This document shows positions 19,771-27,732 of a stretch of DNA of 64,000 nucleotides, piece after piece. The notes under the pieces are model-generated. The model had not been told where the DNA came from and made no database searches. It saw only the letters and a program-made list of their open reading frames with translations. The stretch spans positions 1 to 64,000 of the forward strand of contig PPHI01000073.1 of NCBI GenBank assembly GCA_002901265.1. The letters run 5' to 3'. Origin of the DNA: Rhodopirellula baltica (lineage in GTDB: Bacteria > Planctomycetota > Planctomycetia > Pirellulales > Pirellulaceae). Position numbers and translations under genes: made by a program. Positions within the stretch are counted from its first letter, which is position 1; each line of letters begins with the position of its first letter.

Positions 19771-20591
19771 TGCTCTCGTTTATCGCATTCGATGAATGCG
19801 AAAGCGTTGTGATTGTGGATCGATTCGTAGTTTTCGCTGCTGCACTGGTACCAGACGATGCGGTCGTCATTATTAAGCGCGACGGCGAGGTCACGGACGA
19901 TGTCCTCGACAAATTTCGGATTTTCGTATGCTTTTTCGGTGACCCATTTTTCATCGGGACGCTTCAGCACGCTGAATACTTGGGTCGAGGCGCACTTTTC
20001 GACGATTGAAAAGAGTTCTTCGATCCACAGATTTACGCCATCGGCCATGCGGACCTTCACGGTCATGTCGCAGCGTTGGTTGTGGGCGCCGTATTCGGAG
20101 ATTTCTTTCGAGCACGGGCACAAGCTTGTCGCTGGGACTTTCAACGTCATGACGAAGTCGTCAGTGCCATTGCTGGCCAGTTCAAACGCTACATCGAAAT
20201 CGAGCTTGCCAGACTGCCCCGTCACAGGAGCTTTCTTGTTGATGAAGTAGGGAAACGTCAATTCCAGGTAAGCGTCTTCGGAACCCAGTTTTTCCTTCAT
20301 CCGATTGGTTACCAACGACAGCGTGTCACTGCACAGCTCTTCGTGGAACTCGTTAAGCACTTCCAAGAACCGCGACATGTGCGTGCCTTTGACGTCATGC
20401 GGCAAGGACACGAACATGTTGATTGTAGCGACGGTATGCAGGAACTCGTTGCCTTTGCCGGATCCCGGTGTTCGAAGCGAAATCGGATAGCGAACGTTTG
20501 TCACGCCGACTTTATTGATCGCGACTTGGCGTCGGTCACCCGTGGATTGGATATCGGGCAGCGGCGTGGAATTGATCGAAGGGTTAGTCAT
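19767..20591 (-). CDS. folE2: GTP cyclohydrolase I, type IB (FolE2)
   Basis: FolE2 converts GTP to 7,8-dihydroneopterin triphosphate, the entry step to folate and queuosine precursors, in the cytoplasm. The 274-residue length, the start region PDIQSTGDRRQVAINKVGV and the active-site block LCPCSKEISEYGAHNQR (Cys158, Cys160, His170) are diagnostic of the type IB enzyme, which replaces zinc-dependent FolE. The C-terminal part (KCASTQVFSVLKRPDEKWVTE, YENPKFVEDIVRD) also fits. The gene heads a two-gene unit with the membrane protein downstream. Upstream lie about 515 bases without a gene. I see no zinc-responsive operator, so it may be the organism's constitutive cyclohydrolase. Confidence 0.95.
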   Translation of the reverse strand: MTNPSINSTPLPDIQSTGDRRQVAINKVGVTNVRYPISLRTPGSGKGNEFLHTVATINMFVSLPHDVKGTHMSRFLEVLNEFHEELCSDTLSLVTNRMKEKLGSEDAYLELTFPYFINKKAPVTGQSGKLDFDVAFELASNGTDDFVMTLKVPATSLCPCSKEISEYGAHNQRCDMTVKVRMADGVNLWIEELFSIVEKCASTQVFSVLKRPDEKWVTEKAYENPKFVEDIVRDLAVALNNDDRIVWYQCSSENYESIHNHNAFAFIECDKREQ

Positions 20592-21106
20592 GATTCATTC
20601 AGCTCGTTCGGCTCGGGAAGCCCGTGTTCGAATCGGCAAACGGATTGTCCAATTCGCGAGGTCAGGACTCGGCGTGAAGGCGTTTGGTTTTGACTGGGAG
20701 TGACGATGATTTGATTGCGTGCCGATGCCAATACGAACCATTGCTGATGCGTGGCTCGCCGCAGTCATTGTCGATCGATTCGACAAGCTTGCGGCGAAGC
20801 ATTGCATGGCACTGCTCGCTTGGCACTGCTCCCAAACGTTCTACGGCTCTTAAACAGTCAAGCTCAAGCAGGCGGCAGCCGTGGGCGAGCCTTCGAGAGC
20901 TGGCGGGATGCGGTGTTTGCAAATACTGTGTTTGCAAGTGGAAAGCGAACACCCAATGTTGATCCCAGCCGTGTTAGTTTGACGCGCCGGCAACCCCTTC
21001 ACAATGGGGAACGGCTGGATGCGTGCAAAACCCCACTAAAAGACAGCAAGAATTCCATTTTTCGAATGCCATCGGGCTCCCCGACTGGGGGCAAGCTGGC
21101 AGTCGT
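20592..21106. other. Gene-free region between folE2 and the SGNH/TPR gene, with a structured element
   Basis: No convincing gene is seen in these 515 bases. The notable part is 20962-21020. ATCCCAGCCGT (20962-20972) pairs with ACGGCTGGAT (21011-21020) with one bulged C, enclosing an inner CCCC/GGGG hairpin (20994-20997 with 21006-21009) and a GCGCCGGCAACC strand. A G/C hairpin near 21075-21095 (CTCCCC, GGGG) lies just after the SGNH/TPR stop and could end that transcript. Either strand could form the larger fold. It may be a dispersed structural repeat or part of the folE2 leader. Confidence 0.4.
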
Positions 21107-22951
21107 TTAGTTCAATTTTTCCGCTTCGGCAAAGCATTCGGCGGCCAAGTCTTCTTCGCCAAGTTGCTGATGGACCCAGCCAAGGGATTCTAGGGCGGCC
21201 CTTTGGCGGGCACCATGGCTGACCAAAACGGCTTGAAGCAAATACGCTTTGGCTCGCTGAAGGTCGCCTTGTTGGGCGAGCAGGTCGCCGTAGGCGAACG
21301 TCGCGCGATCGAATCCGCCCGCTTCGAACAACTCTGCGAACTCTTGCATTGCCTGTTCCGTCTGTCCTGTCTTTGCCAGGCTGTCCGCCAGCACGTAGCG
21401 GCTTTCCGGATCGCCATCGATCAATCGCAAGCTGTCGTTTGCATGTCGGATCGCTTCGTCAAATTTGCCAGCCCAATGAGTTAATTTGGCGAGGTTCCGA
21501 AATGCGATTCCCTGCTGTTCACGGTCGATCGACTGATGAACCGCGTCAGCCGTTTGGGCAAAGGTTTGCGGGTCGACTGGAGTTGCTACGATGCCTGCGT
21601 CGTGAAACGAGTCAATGAGTAGCTTGGCCAATTCGCCGTGGCTATCGATTGTGGGATGGACGTGGTCAAGAAACCGTTCCGCGCCATAACATCGGTGTCC
21701 GAACTGTTGCAGCGAATTTTTTGATAAGTGCTCTGCGAAATCGACGCAGATCACTCCTGGCGAAGTGGCGAACTCGCGAATGGTTGATTGCACCGAAGAC
21801 GTCGCCCGAAGGGGGCAGATGTCTTCGTCGATCGCGGTGCGGAAATGCCGCTCTGCTTCGTCGTATTGCTGACGTTCGAACAGTCCTTTGCCAAGCAAGT
21901 AGTGCGCTAACGCGTGCCGTGGCTGTGCTTCGACAACTGACGTTAAGATCGCGATCGAATCGTCAACAGCGCCGACGGCGAGCATGTCTTTCGCTGTCGC
22001 AATGCCGTCCAACATTTCGTCGGCTTTTCCGGTTGCCAGGCCGGTCGAGAACTCTGACTTAAAGGGCTCGCAGTCACGAAGATTGCTGTCGGGGATGACG
22101 ATAGCCAATTTCGCCCCGGATTGTGCCGCGATCTGTTGCATCCGTCCCAAGTTGAACGCGAGGTGGCGATTGACCCCGCGGTGCCAGTTGTCATCGCGAG
22201 TGTAGCTGGACGGTCCGACGCTGTGGTTCAGTATTTCGTCAACGTCGCCGGACAATTCGGTGCGTTGGCCGCCGCCAGAAATCGGAATTTCATTGGAGAT
22301 CCAGCGGTCCGCGAACAGTTGGCTTGCCTGGCCGAGTCTGGTTTGCAGGGCGATTGATGAAACCAAGGGCAGCAGTGTTGCATCACGCAGCGATTCGCCA
22401 TAGGTCCGCCATTCGAGGAATTCGTTCTGTCCCGTGTAGACAACGAACAGGTCCACGTCATAGGGGGAAAACTGTTCCATCACAACGGCCACGCGATAAC
22501 TTGCGTAGCTGATCGCACCTGCGTTAATGACTTCCCAGTTTCGGCTTGGATCAGATTTGGGAAGCAATTGCCGAAGCCATCCAGCGAACGAAGTCGAATC
22601 ATGGAAAGGCCGGCCGTAGGTCGTCGAACCGCCCAAGCAGACGATCCGATAGGTGTCTTTTGGTTTTTCAGCGGTGAAGGATTGTGGGTTGAACCAAACG
22701 AGTTTTGCCGGGTTGATGCCGACCGTGGTTGGCGTAGATTCAGGGCCCTGATGTTGAACTAGTAGTGGGACCGATGTGGAAAAGCCGACAAAGGGATCGG
22801 GTGGCGGCGGAGGTTGCCAAACGAGACGCAGGAAAACTTCGGCCACTGACAGCGACATCAGCATCACGATTGCCGCAAAAACGATTTTTTTGCGAGTGCT
22901 CAGACGCACGTTAGGCCGATCGGAAATCGGTGATGCTTTAGGATTCTTCAA
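21107..22951 (-). CDS. Membrane-anchored SGNH-hydrolase-like protein with TPR repeats
   Basis: About 614 residues from TTG 22951 (a GTG at 23005 is also open but would overlap the divergent gene). One membrane helix near the N-terminus (KIVFAAIVMLMSLSVAEVFLR) is followed by an SGNH/GDSL-like domain: block I as CLGGSTTYGRPF, block III as VVYTGQNEFLEW, and the Asp-His pair in DHVHPTIDSHGE. A TPR unit interrupts this domain (HALAHYLLGKGLFERQQYDEA), and more TPRs fill the C-terminal 170 residues (SRYVLADSLAKTGQTEQAMQ and on). Similar proteins occur in planctomycetes and myxobacteria with undefined substrates, perhaps esters on cell-envelope glycans. The glycine before STT replaces the usual Asp of GDSL. 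The domain should face the periplasm. Confidence 0.75.
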   Translation of the reverse strand: MKNPKASPISDRPNVRLSTRKKIVFAAIVMLMSLSVAEVFLRLVWQPPPPPDPFVGFSTSVPLLVQHQGPESTPTTVGINPAKLVWFNPQSFTAEKPKDTYRIVCLGGSTTYGRPFHDSTSFAGWLRQLLPKSDPSRNWEVINAGAISYASYRVAVVMEQFSPYDVDLFVVYTGQNEFLEWRTYGESLRDATLLPLVSSIALQTRLGQASQLFADRWISNEIPISGGGQRTELSGDVDEILNHSVGPSSYTRDDNWHRGVNRHLAFNLGRMQQIAAQSGAKLAIVIPDSNLRDCEPFKSEFSTGLATGKADEMLDGIATAKDMLAVGAVDDSIAILTSVVEAQPRHALAHYLLGKGLFERQQYDEAERHFRTAIDEDICPLRATSSVQSTIREFATSPGVICVDFAEHLSKNSLQQFGHRCYGAERFLDHVHPTIDSHGELAKLLIDSFHDAGIVATPVDPQTFAQTADAVHQSIDREQQGIAFRNLAKLTHWAGKFDEAIRHANDSLRLIDGDPESRYVLADSLAKTGQTEQAMQEFAELFEAGGFDRATFAYGDLLAQQGDLQRAKAYLLQAVLVSHGARQRAALESLGWVHQQLGEEDLAAECFAEAEKLN

Positions 22952-22988
22952 CGGGTTTTGACCTTTTCTACAATTGACGCTTCTTCGA

Positions 22989-23693
22989 ATGGCAAAGAAA
23001 CGCACGCAATCTTCGGACGCCCTGATTGTCTCCCCCGGCCCGACCGCAAATCAAGTCATTGATGCGAGCGGGAAATGTTTGACGGTTCCAGAGGACTGGT
23101 CGCTGTTACCGCCAGGCGACGCAGGGCTGACGCGACGTGTGAAGGCAGCCGGACCAACATGGACGGTCAAGGAAAAACGCGGGCGTCGGACGTTTTCCAA
23201 AGGCGTCTGGGCCGCGACGAAGCAGATCGAATCGGCGCGTGCGACACTGGACCAAGAGCGTTCAACAGAAGCGTACGCGAAACGTCGTGTGCGTGACGTC
23301 GAACGCCGAGAAAAAAAACAGCAAGAGTATGTCGAGGATTTTGAATCCGCTGTGTCGCAGTTCTTGGCGTTTGACGCGACGTATCAAGCAATGGCGGCAA
23401 AGCTGGCGAAACTTGTCACCGAACACGCTACTCCGGTTGGCAGTGGAACGGTGGCGAGAACGGAACGGATTCCGATCGAGCGACGTGCCGAATCGGCGGT
23501 GATTGCTTGGATGCGGCATCAAACGACGGCGTATGACGACATGGTCATTCCGCGAGTGAAAGGCAAACGCCGCGAAGTGCGTCGGATGCTGGCGGAGCAA
23601 TCACGAAAGATCTTGGTCGCCTACCGCCAAGGCAAGCCGGTCGATCCAAAGGCTTGCCCGCTGTACCTGGCACTCAACCGCACCGAAGAATAG
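22989..23693 (+). CDS. DUF2293 domain protein
   Basis: A 234-residue basic protein. The C-terminal third carries the DUF2293 signature: ERIPIERRAESAVIAWMRHQ, TTAYDDMVIPRVKGKRREVRR, then MLAEQSRKILVAYRQG. The N-terminal part is polar. The middle is a long charged coiled coil (residues about 75-125, rich in Arg, Glu, Lys). The density of basic residues suggests nucleic-acid binding, but the family has no assigned function. I chose ATG 22989 over the in-frame TTG 22974. Its start is only 37 bases from the probable start of the divergent SGNH/TPR gene, so each promoter probably lies partly inside the other gene. Confidence 0.8.
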   Translation: MAKKRTQSSDALIVSPGPTANQVIDASGKCLTVPEDWSLLPPGDAGLTRRVKAAGPTWTVKEKRGRRTFSKGVWAATKQIESARATLDQERSTEAYAKRRVRDVERREKKQQEYVEDFESAVSQFLAFDATYQAMAAKLAKLVTEHATPVGSGTVARTERIPIERRAESAVIAWMRHQTTAYDDMVIPRVKGKRREVRRMLAEQSRKILVAYRQGKPVDPKACPLYLALNRTEE

Positions 23694-23743
23694 GCACCGG
23701 AAAAAGGTGCGAGAAAGTCGATGCGGTTTCGAAGGCGAATGCG

Positions 23744-24556
23744 TCACGCGTGGCAGCAGGATGACGTGGTGCTTGGTGTCTGATCGTATTCGTCATGACG
23801 TTTCCACCACATGCTCGTTTCATTGCGGCCCTTTGAAGCTCGGTCTAGCCATTGATACGGCGTCCACAAGACGTCGAGTCCACGAGAGAAGGCCGAGTAG
23901 GTGTGGTAGACGGTTCCATTTTCGAGTTCGAACGCACTCATGCCAGGACGTTCACGAACGTAAGTCGCGATGTCCGCGCCGGTCATCGACGCGTTGATGC
24001 CCAGCGGCGTGTCGGCCATCTTGGTTTGGAATTCATCTGCTGCACCGATTTGCCATACCGGTTCGTCTTGGTAGTTGTAGTTAATCCCGGTTTCGTATTG
24101 CTGCTCTTTGGTGAAACCGACTCCAAAGTCTTGATTGAAATCACTGCCGCCAGACGAAACCCATGGGAACGTCCAACCCATGCGTTTTTTGTAGGCGTTC
24201 AGTTTTGCCAGCGGTGCCCGTGAAACGGCAATGAACGTCACATCGTGGTTGGCCAAGTGAGTATGAATCCCGTTGAAGGTATCGGCGATTGAAGAGCACG
24301 AGACACAACCGGCATCGTAGTCGGGGCCAAACATGAAGTGGTAAACCAACAACTGACTGCGTCCGTCGAACAAGTCAACGAGTGTTGCCGGCCCGCATTC
24401 GGTTTCAAACTCGTAGGCTTTGTCGATTTGGACACAGGGCAAGTCGAGTCGGCGCTTGGCCAACTCGTCACTTCGCTTTGTTAGTTCCTTCTCTGCTTCA
24501 AGCAATTCCGTGCGGGCGAGGTTCCAAGCTTCACGACTGACGACTTTACGCTGCAT
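23744..24556 (-). CDS. DUF899 thioredoxin-like family protein
   Basis: A 270-residue cytoplasmic protein of the DUF899 family, which has a thioredoxin-like fold and is often encoded with ArsR and AHSA1-type genes, as here. Family landmarks are VSREAWNLARTELLEAEKELT at the start, YHFMFGPDYDAGCVSCSSIAD with a CxxC pair, FIAVSRAPLAKLNAYKKRMGWTFPWVSS, and WWKRHDEYDQ near the end. The CxxC pair is in the place where redox-active cysteines are expected, so a thiol-reductase or peroxidase-like role is plausible but unproven. It is the last gene of a four-gene unit beginning with the ArsR gene and overlaps the small membrane-protein gene by 11 bases. Confidence 0.88.
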   Translation of the reverse strand: MQRKVVSREAWNLARTELLEAEKELTKRSDELAKRRLDLPCVQIDKAYEFETECGPATLVDLFDGRSQLLVYHFMFGPDYDAGCVSCSSIADTFNGIHTHLANHDVTFIAVSRAPLAKLNAYKKRMGWTFPWVSSGGSDFNQDFGVGFTKEQQYETGINYNYQDEPVWQIGAADEFQTKMADTPLGINASMTGADIATYVRERPGMSAFELENGTVYHTYSAFSRGLDVLWTPYQWLDRASKGRNETSMWWKRHDEYDQTPSTTSSCCHA

Positions 24557-24845
24557 GACTGTTTCTCCGTGCGATGGAAAGGATTAACCGAAAGGCCTGT
24601 TTACGAATGGCACTGCGACGTGCCCAAATCAACGCAGCGATTGCTGCGATACAGAACGCGATCCAAAGCCATCGCAGTACGATGGCAGTTGTCAGGCTGA
24701 TTCCGACCCCCGTCCACAACGCGACATAGGCCGCAACGCAAGCGGGACATTTCGGTAGGAATAAAAACGCCCCGGTGGGCAAGCACCAGGAAATGGCATC
24801 ACGAAAACGCCTGGAACCGGCCCACTTGTCACAATGGCAAGGCAT
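24546..24845 (-). CDS. Small membrane protein with CHC and CPAC cysteine motifs
   Basis: A 99-residue protein with two or three membrane helices. Cysteines stand out: Cys3-His-Cys5 at the N-terminus, Cys21, and Cys33-Pro-Ala-Cys36 at the start of the first helix (LPKCPACVAAYVALWTG). A basic C-terminal tail follows (ARRSAIRKQAFRLILSIARR). The pattern recalls small metal-handling membrane proteins such as MerC, but the match is not close enough to name it. The ATG at 24845 overlaps the SRPBCC stop in a TAATG junction; the frame stays open upstream to 25145, but that part is antiphase to the SRPBCC gene. Thiol or metal handling is inferred from the cysteines plus the ArsR/DUF899 neighbours. Confidence 0.7.
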   Translation of the reverse strand: MPCHCDKWAGSRRFRDAISWCLPTGAFLFLPKCPACVAAYVALWTGVGISLTTAIVLRWLWIAFCIAAIAALIWARRSAIRKQAFRLILSIARRNSHAA

Positions 24846-25309
24846 TATGCCCGCTCCGATTTTTGCTCGGCCAATTGTCGGCAGCGTTCGATCCAATACT
24901 CCCAGCCGATTGGCATTTGTTGCAGGTGTTGTTGTTCGATCAGGCCGACCGCTTGATGGCGGAATGTCAGCTTGGTCATGGTGCCTTCGGCAGCAAGGCG
25001 ATAGGAGAGATGATTTGTCGCGGCGAAGGACATCATCAACGGACCACAGATTTCGATCAATCTTGGAGGTTTGATGACTTGGATATGTCCCCAAAAATGT
25101 CCCGCGTCGTTGCCAAGATCGCGGTACCAACGCCCGCCCGGCCAAGCCTCGAGCTTCATCGGAAACGGTTTTCCGTCAGGCATTTCGCAGTCGTCACCGA
25201 GTTGTTCCAAGACGGCTTCGAATGCCAACTCGATTGGGGCATCAATGTCGATCTCCCGTTCGATCGTAAACGTTTCGATCTCAATTTGGCTGGTAGGCGT
25301 TTTGATCAT
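24845..25309 (-). CDS. SRPBCC (AHSA1-like) family protein
   Basis: A 154-residue START/Bet v1-like protein. It opens with the family strand EIETFTIEREIDIDAPIELAFEAVLEQLG. The middle reads WPGGRWYRDLGNDAGHFWGHIQVIKPPRLIEICGPL, and a long C-terminal helix packs against the pocket (GWEYWIERCRQLAEQ). Such proteins bind hydrophobic ligands and are very often encoded next to ArsR regulators; the ligand is unknown. ATG 25309 is chosen because the residues before it are not family-like and would reach into the ArsR gene. The gene lies 25 bases after the ArsR stop and is coupled by a one-base overlap to the small membrane protein. Confidence 0.85.
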   Translation of the reverse strand: MIKTPTSQIEIETFTIEREIDIDAPIELAFEAVLEQLGDDCEMPDGKPFPMKLEAWPGGRWYRDLGNDAGHFWGHIQVIKPPRLIEICGPLMMSFAATNHLSYRLAAEGTMTKLTFRHQAVGLIEQQHLQQMPIGWEYWIERCRQLAEQKSERA

Positions 25310-25334
25310 AAGGACTCGTGAAGGTAGATCAGTA

Positions 25335-25682
25335 CTAGTTGCTTTCACGCAGGGATTTGGCCCGCTGTTCGGCCTTGGCTTTGATACGAGCCAATTGGTG
25401 ATCCCAATGTGATTCGAATTCCTTGACCCATTCAAAGACGGTTTTCAACGAGTTGGCCTCGAGTTTGTAGATCCTCTGCTTGCCTTGACGATCAACCGAA
25501 ACCATGCCGACATCGTGGAGGACGCCGAGATGTTTGGAGACTGATGATTGGGCAAGTCCCGTCAGATCAACCATCGTTCCGACAGGCAACGGACCACGCT
25601 TTGCCAGCAGCGAAACGATTTCGCGACGCTTGGGCTCGGCGATGGCAGTGAAGACGTCTGTGTTCGTGGGGGTCGGTGACAT
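25335..25682 (-). CDS. ArsR-family winged-helix repressor
   Basis: A 115-residue ArsR/SmtB-type transcription factor. The winged helix is clear: DVFTAIAEPKRREIVSLLAK, then the recognition helix region LTGLAQSSVSKHLGVLHDVG, then the wing VSVDRQGKQRIYKLE. No cysteine is present in the alpha-3 or alpha-5 positions used for arsenic or cadmium, so this is probably not a metal sensor. It fits the non-metal subgroup paired with SRPBCC proteins. It heads the operon with the SRPBCC, membrane and DUF899 genes. A perfect palindrome lies 8 bases upstream of its start, so autorepression is the natural model. Confidence 0.9.
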   Translation of the reverse strand: MSPTPTNTDVFTAIAEPKRREIVSLLAKRGPLPVGTMVDLTGLAQSSVSKHLGVLHDVGMVSVDRQGKQRIYKLEANSLKTVFEWVKEFESHWDHQLARIKAKAEQRAKSLRESN

Positions 25683-25690
25683 GCTGTGAA

Positions 25691-25712
25691 CATATTCCGT
25701 TAACGGAATATG
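25691..25712. promoter_or_regulatory. Perfect 22-bp palindrome, likely ArsR operator
   Basis: Arms CATATTCCGTT and AACGGAATATG meet at the centre with no spacer. It ends 8 bases before the ArsR start codon, on the upstream side. Size, symmetry and position match operators of ArsR-family repressors that control their own operons. Confidence 0.75.
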
Positions 25713-25770
25713 TCAAGTTCTGGGACACCGTTTTGGTCAAACCGCTTTTTGAGCGATCAAAGAATCACCA

Positions 25771-25816
25771 AAAAAGAAAGCCCGTCCGGCCATTCGGTCG
25801 ATGGCCGGGCGGGCTT
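25771..25816 (-). terminator. Rho-independent terminator of the TlpA-like lipoprotein gene
   Basis: A 16-base stem (25778-25793 with 25801-25816, one G-T mismatch, seven-base loop) is followed on the minus strand by a T-rich tract (complement of 25768-25779). It lies about 75 bases after the lipoprotein stop and faces the ArsR operator. Confidence 0.8.
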
Positions 25817-25890
25817 GAGGAAGGCCATGTGAGCGCGCACGAGACAAGTTCGCTCGTGCTGTTTTGCCTATGGTATCGTTTTTGCCGCGA

Positions 25891-27579
25891 TTATTTGGCG
25901 AGCAAGTCCTCGACGATTTCGTCGAGCTGCAGCCCCGAGAAATCCAAGGCGACGACTTTACCCTTTTGGTCGATGACCGCGACGAAGGGCATCGAGACGA
26001 GTCCGAACTCGGCGGCGACTGGGTTCGCGACTTCACCGGTTGTCGAAGAGACGCTACGCATACTTGGGAATGTGATTTTATTGACGGCGACGAACTCGCG
26101 AACGGGCGAGTTTTCGCTGTCCAGGTTCATCCCGATGATTGCAATTTGCTCAGGAGCCTTTTGTTGGACCTGCATCAATCGCGGAATAATCTGTAGAGAG
26201 ACCGGGAATTGTGTGGCCCAGAATGGCATCAGCACCACCTTGCCCTGATAGTCGGACGAGGTCAGGTCTTGATCGACGATGACAGGGTATTGGGTGAAGT
26301 CAAAGTCGGCGCCGATGATCTTCTGGCGGGCCAACATCGCCTGCTTGGCGGCTTCGATTTCATTGGCAATCGTCGAGTTGTTTGGGGGGAAATTTTCGGT
26401 CAACAAGTCATACGTCGTTTTGACGAAGGCCGGTCGATTGAAGACTTCCAGGTGCAGCGACGATTCCAGCAGAAACTGAACGGTGATAATGTCGGGCGAA
26501 TCGTTGAGTAGTTCTTCGACGACATCGGTCCAGCGTTCGACGGCGACTTGGTCGTTATCCAGGATCGCGTCAAGCAATCGCCGAGCGCGGTCAAACTTTG
26601 CTGTCCCAGCGGCATCGGCGGCGATTTTGGCCACTGTGGGATCGCTGGAGTTGCCGTACAGTTCGAGCAGCATGCCGCGGATTTCGGCAGCTTGGTCGAT
26701 CATGCCGTAGTCGCTGAGCGTCTGTCGGGCTTCGGCCAGCATCAGTACCGCCGGGATGTCAGCGTTCGCGGTTGGCTGCATCGATTTAACCAATTCGACG
26801 ACTTCGTTGGCTGCTTTGTCACTGCCGCCGCGGAGCGAGTCGAGGGCGAATCCGATTAGCACGATTCGGCTGTCGCCAGCGACGGAGGGGATTGGTGAGT
26901 TCAGATTTGTTGTGGCCAGTTTCTTGAGCGCTTTGGCACTCTTTAGGTCGCCCATTGAAGCAAGGTGGGAGAGCGACTGGAGTTGTCCGCGAAGGCCAGC
27001 CGTTTTCTGTTGTTCATTGGCGTCCGCGTGATTGAGGAGTTGTTCGGAGGCTTCAAGCTTCTTTTTGGCGATCGCTTCAAGCATTCGGCTGATGTCGACA
27101 GGGTCTTTCAGCTGGGTTTTTCCACTGCCGATGTTTCGCATGTCGATGTCGCAGAATTCCAGCCACTCAATCAGTTCCTCGGGCGTAAAGTCCTTGCGGA
27201 GTTGGCGGCGATTCAAATCGCTGGCAAGATCTTTTTTCGGCGTTTCTTGGTTCAGCGAAAACATCGAATCCAGCGTTGGCGCAGCCGTTGATGGAGGCGT
27301 TTGCGGGAGTTCTTCGACATCGCTAGAGCCGGCGTCTTTGTCGGCAGAAGCTGAGCCCAGGTCGCTTGAACCGGGGGCTAGGTTGGCGGGTGGCAGGTTT
27401 TCATCAGATTTACTGACCCGCAAAAGGTCCGATTCGTTTGATGGACTCGCGTCGGGTTGGGCCGCGTTAGCGTTTTCATTTTCGGGTTTGGACGTGCAGC
27501 CAACTGTCAGGCAGCCAATTGCCAGGCAGGCGAGCAAGCAAGACGAAACGGGGATCGAAAGTTGTTGGTGGCGGAACAT
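25891..27579 (-). CDS. TlpA/AhpC-like lipoprotein lacking the redox cysteines
   Basis: A 562-residue predicted lipoprotein. From ATG 27579 it has a signal with lipobox (LAIGCLTVGC). A low-complexity acidic Ser/Pro/Asn linker follows, then a helical repeat-like middle (about residues 140-400), then a C-terminal thioredoxin-like domain (about 420-562). The domain has the TlpA strands GKVVLMPFWATQFPVS and IAIIGMNLDSENSPVREFV, and VSMPFVAVIDQKGKVV with the cis-proline. In active TlpA the first strand is followed by W-C-x-x-C; here it is WATQFP, so both catalytic cysteines are missing. It is therefore probably a binding or structural protein. The gene stands alone, with a strong terminator. Start sites further upstream (to 27657) are in frame but precede the signal peptide. 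Confidence 0.8.
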   Translation of the reverse strand: MFRHQQLSIPVSSCLLACLAIGCLTVGCTSKPENENANAAQPDASPSNESDLLRVSKSDENLPPANLAPGSSDLGSASADKDAGSSDVEELPQTPPSTAAPTLDSMFSLNQETPKKDLASDLNRRQLRKDFTPEELIEWLEFCDIDMRNIGSGKTQLKDPVDISRMLEAIAKKKLEASEQLLNHADANEQQKTAGLRGQLQSLSHLASMGDLKSAKALKKLATTNLNSPIPSVAGDSRIVLIGFALDSLRGGSDKAANEVVELVKSMQPTANADIPAVLMLAEARQTLSDYGMIDQAAEIRGMLLELYGNSSDPTVAKIAADAAGTAKFDRARRLLDAILDNDQVAVERWTDVVEELLNDSPDIITVQFLLESSLHLEVFNRPAFVKTTYDLLTENFPPNNSTIANEIEAAKQAMLARQKIIGADFDFTQYPVIVDQDLTSSDYQGKVVLMPFWATQFPVSLQIIPRLMQVQQKAPEQIAIIGMNLDSENSPVREFVAVNKITFPSMRSVSSTTGEVANPVAAEFGLVSMPFVAVIDQKGKVVALDFSGLQLDEIVEDLLAK

Positions 27580-27732
27580 GCCAATGCCAGTGATGCGATG
27601 AAATCGATTGAAAACGTTCGTACGAGCGACCTCGCCGAATGTCTCAAGTTTCCACAATCCGCACTTCCCCGTCCATACGAATTACCCAGTCTGCCTTGAC
27701 GTCGGATCGGGAAAACGCCTATCGGATCGATC

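Noticed and set aside
20962-21020. SAM-clan riboswitch on the + strand
   Set aside because: Only the GGCAACC string matches; the pairing pattern and downstream gene expected for a SAM riboswitch are absent.
24846-25145. N-terminal extension of the small CPAC membrane protein
   Set aside because: The extension is read out of frame through the SRPBCC gene; the ATG at 24845 overlapping the SRPBCC stop is the natural start.
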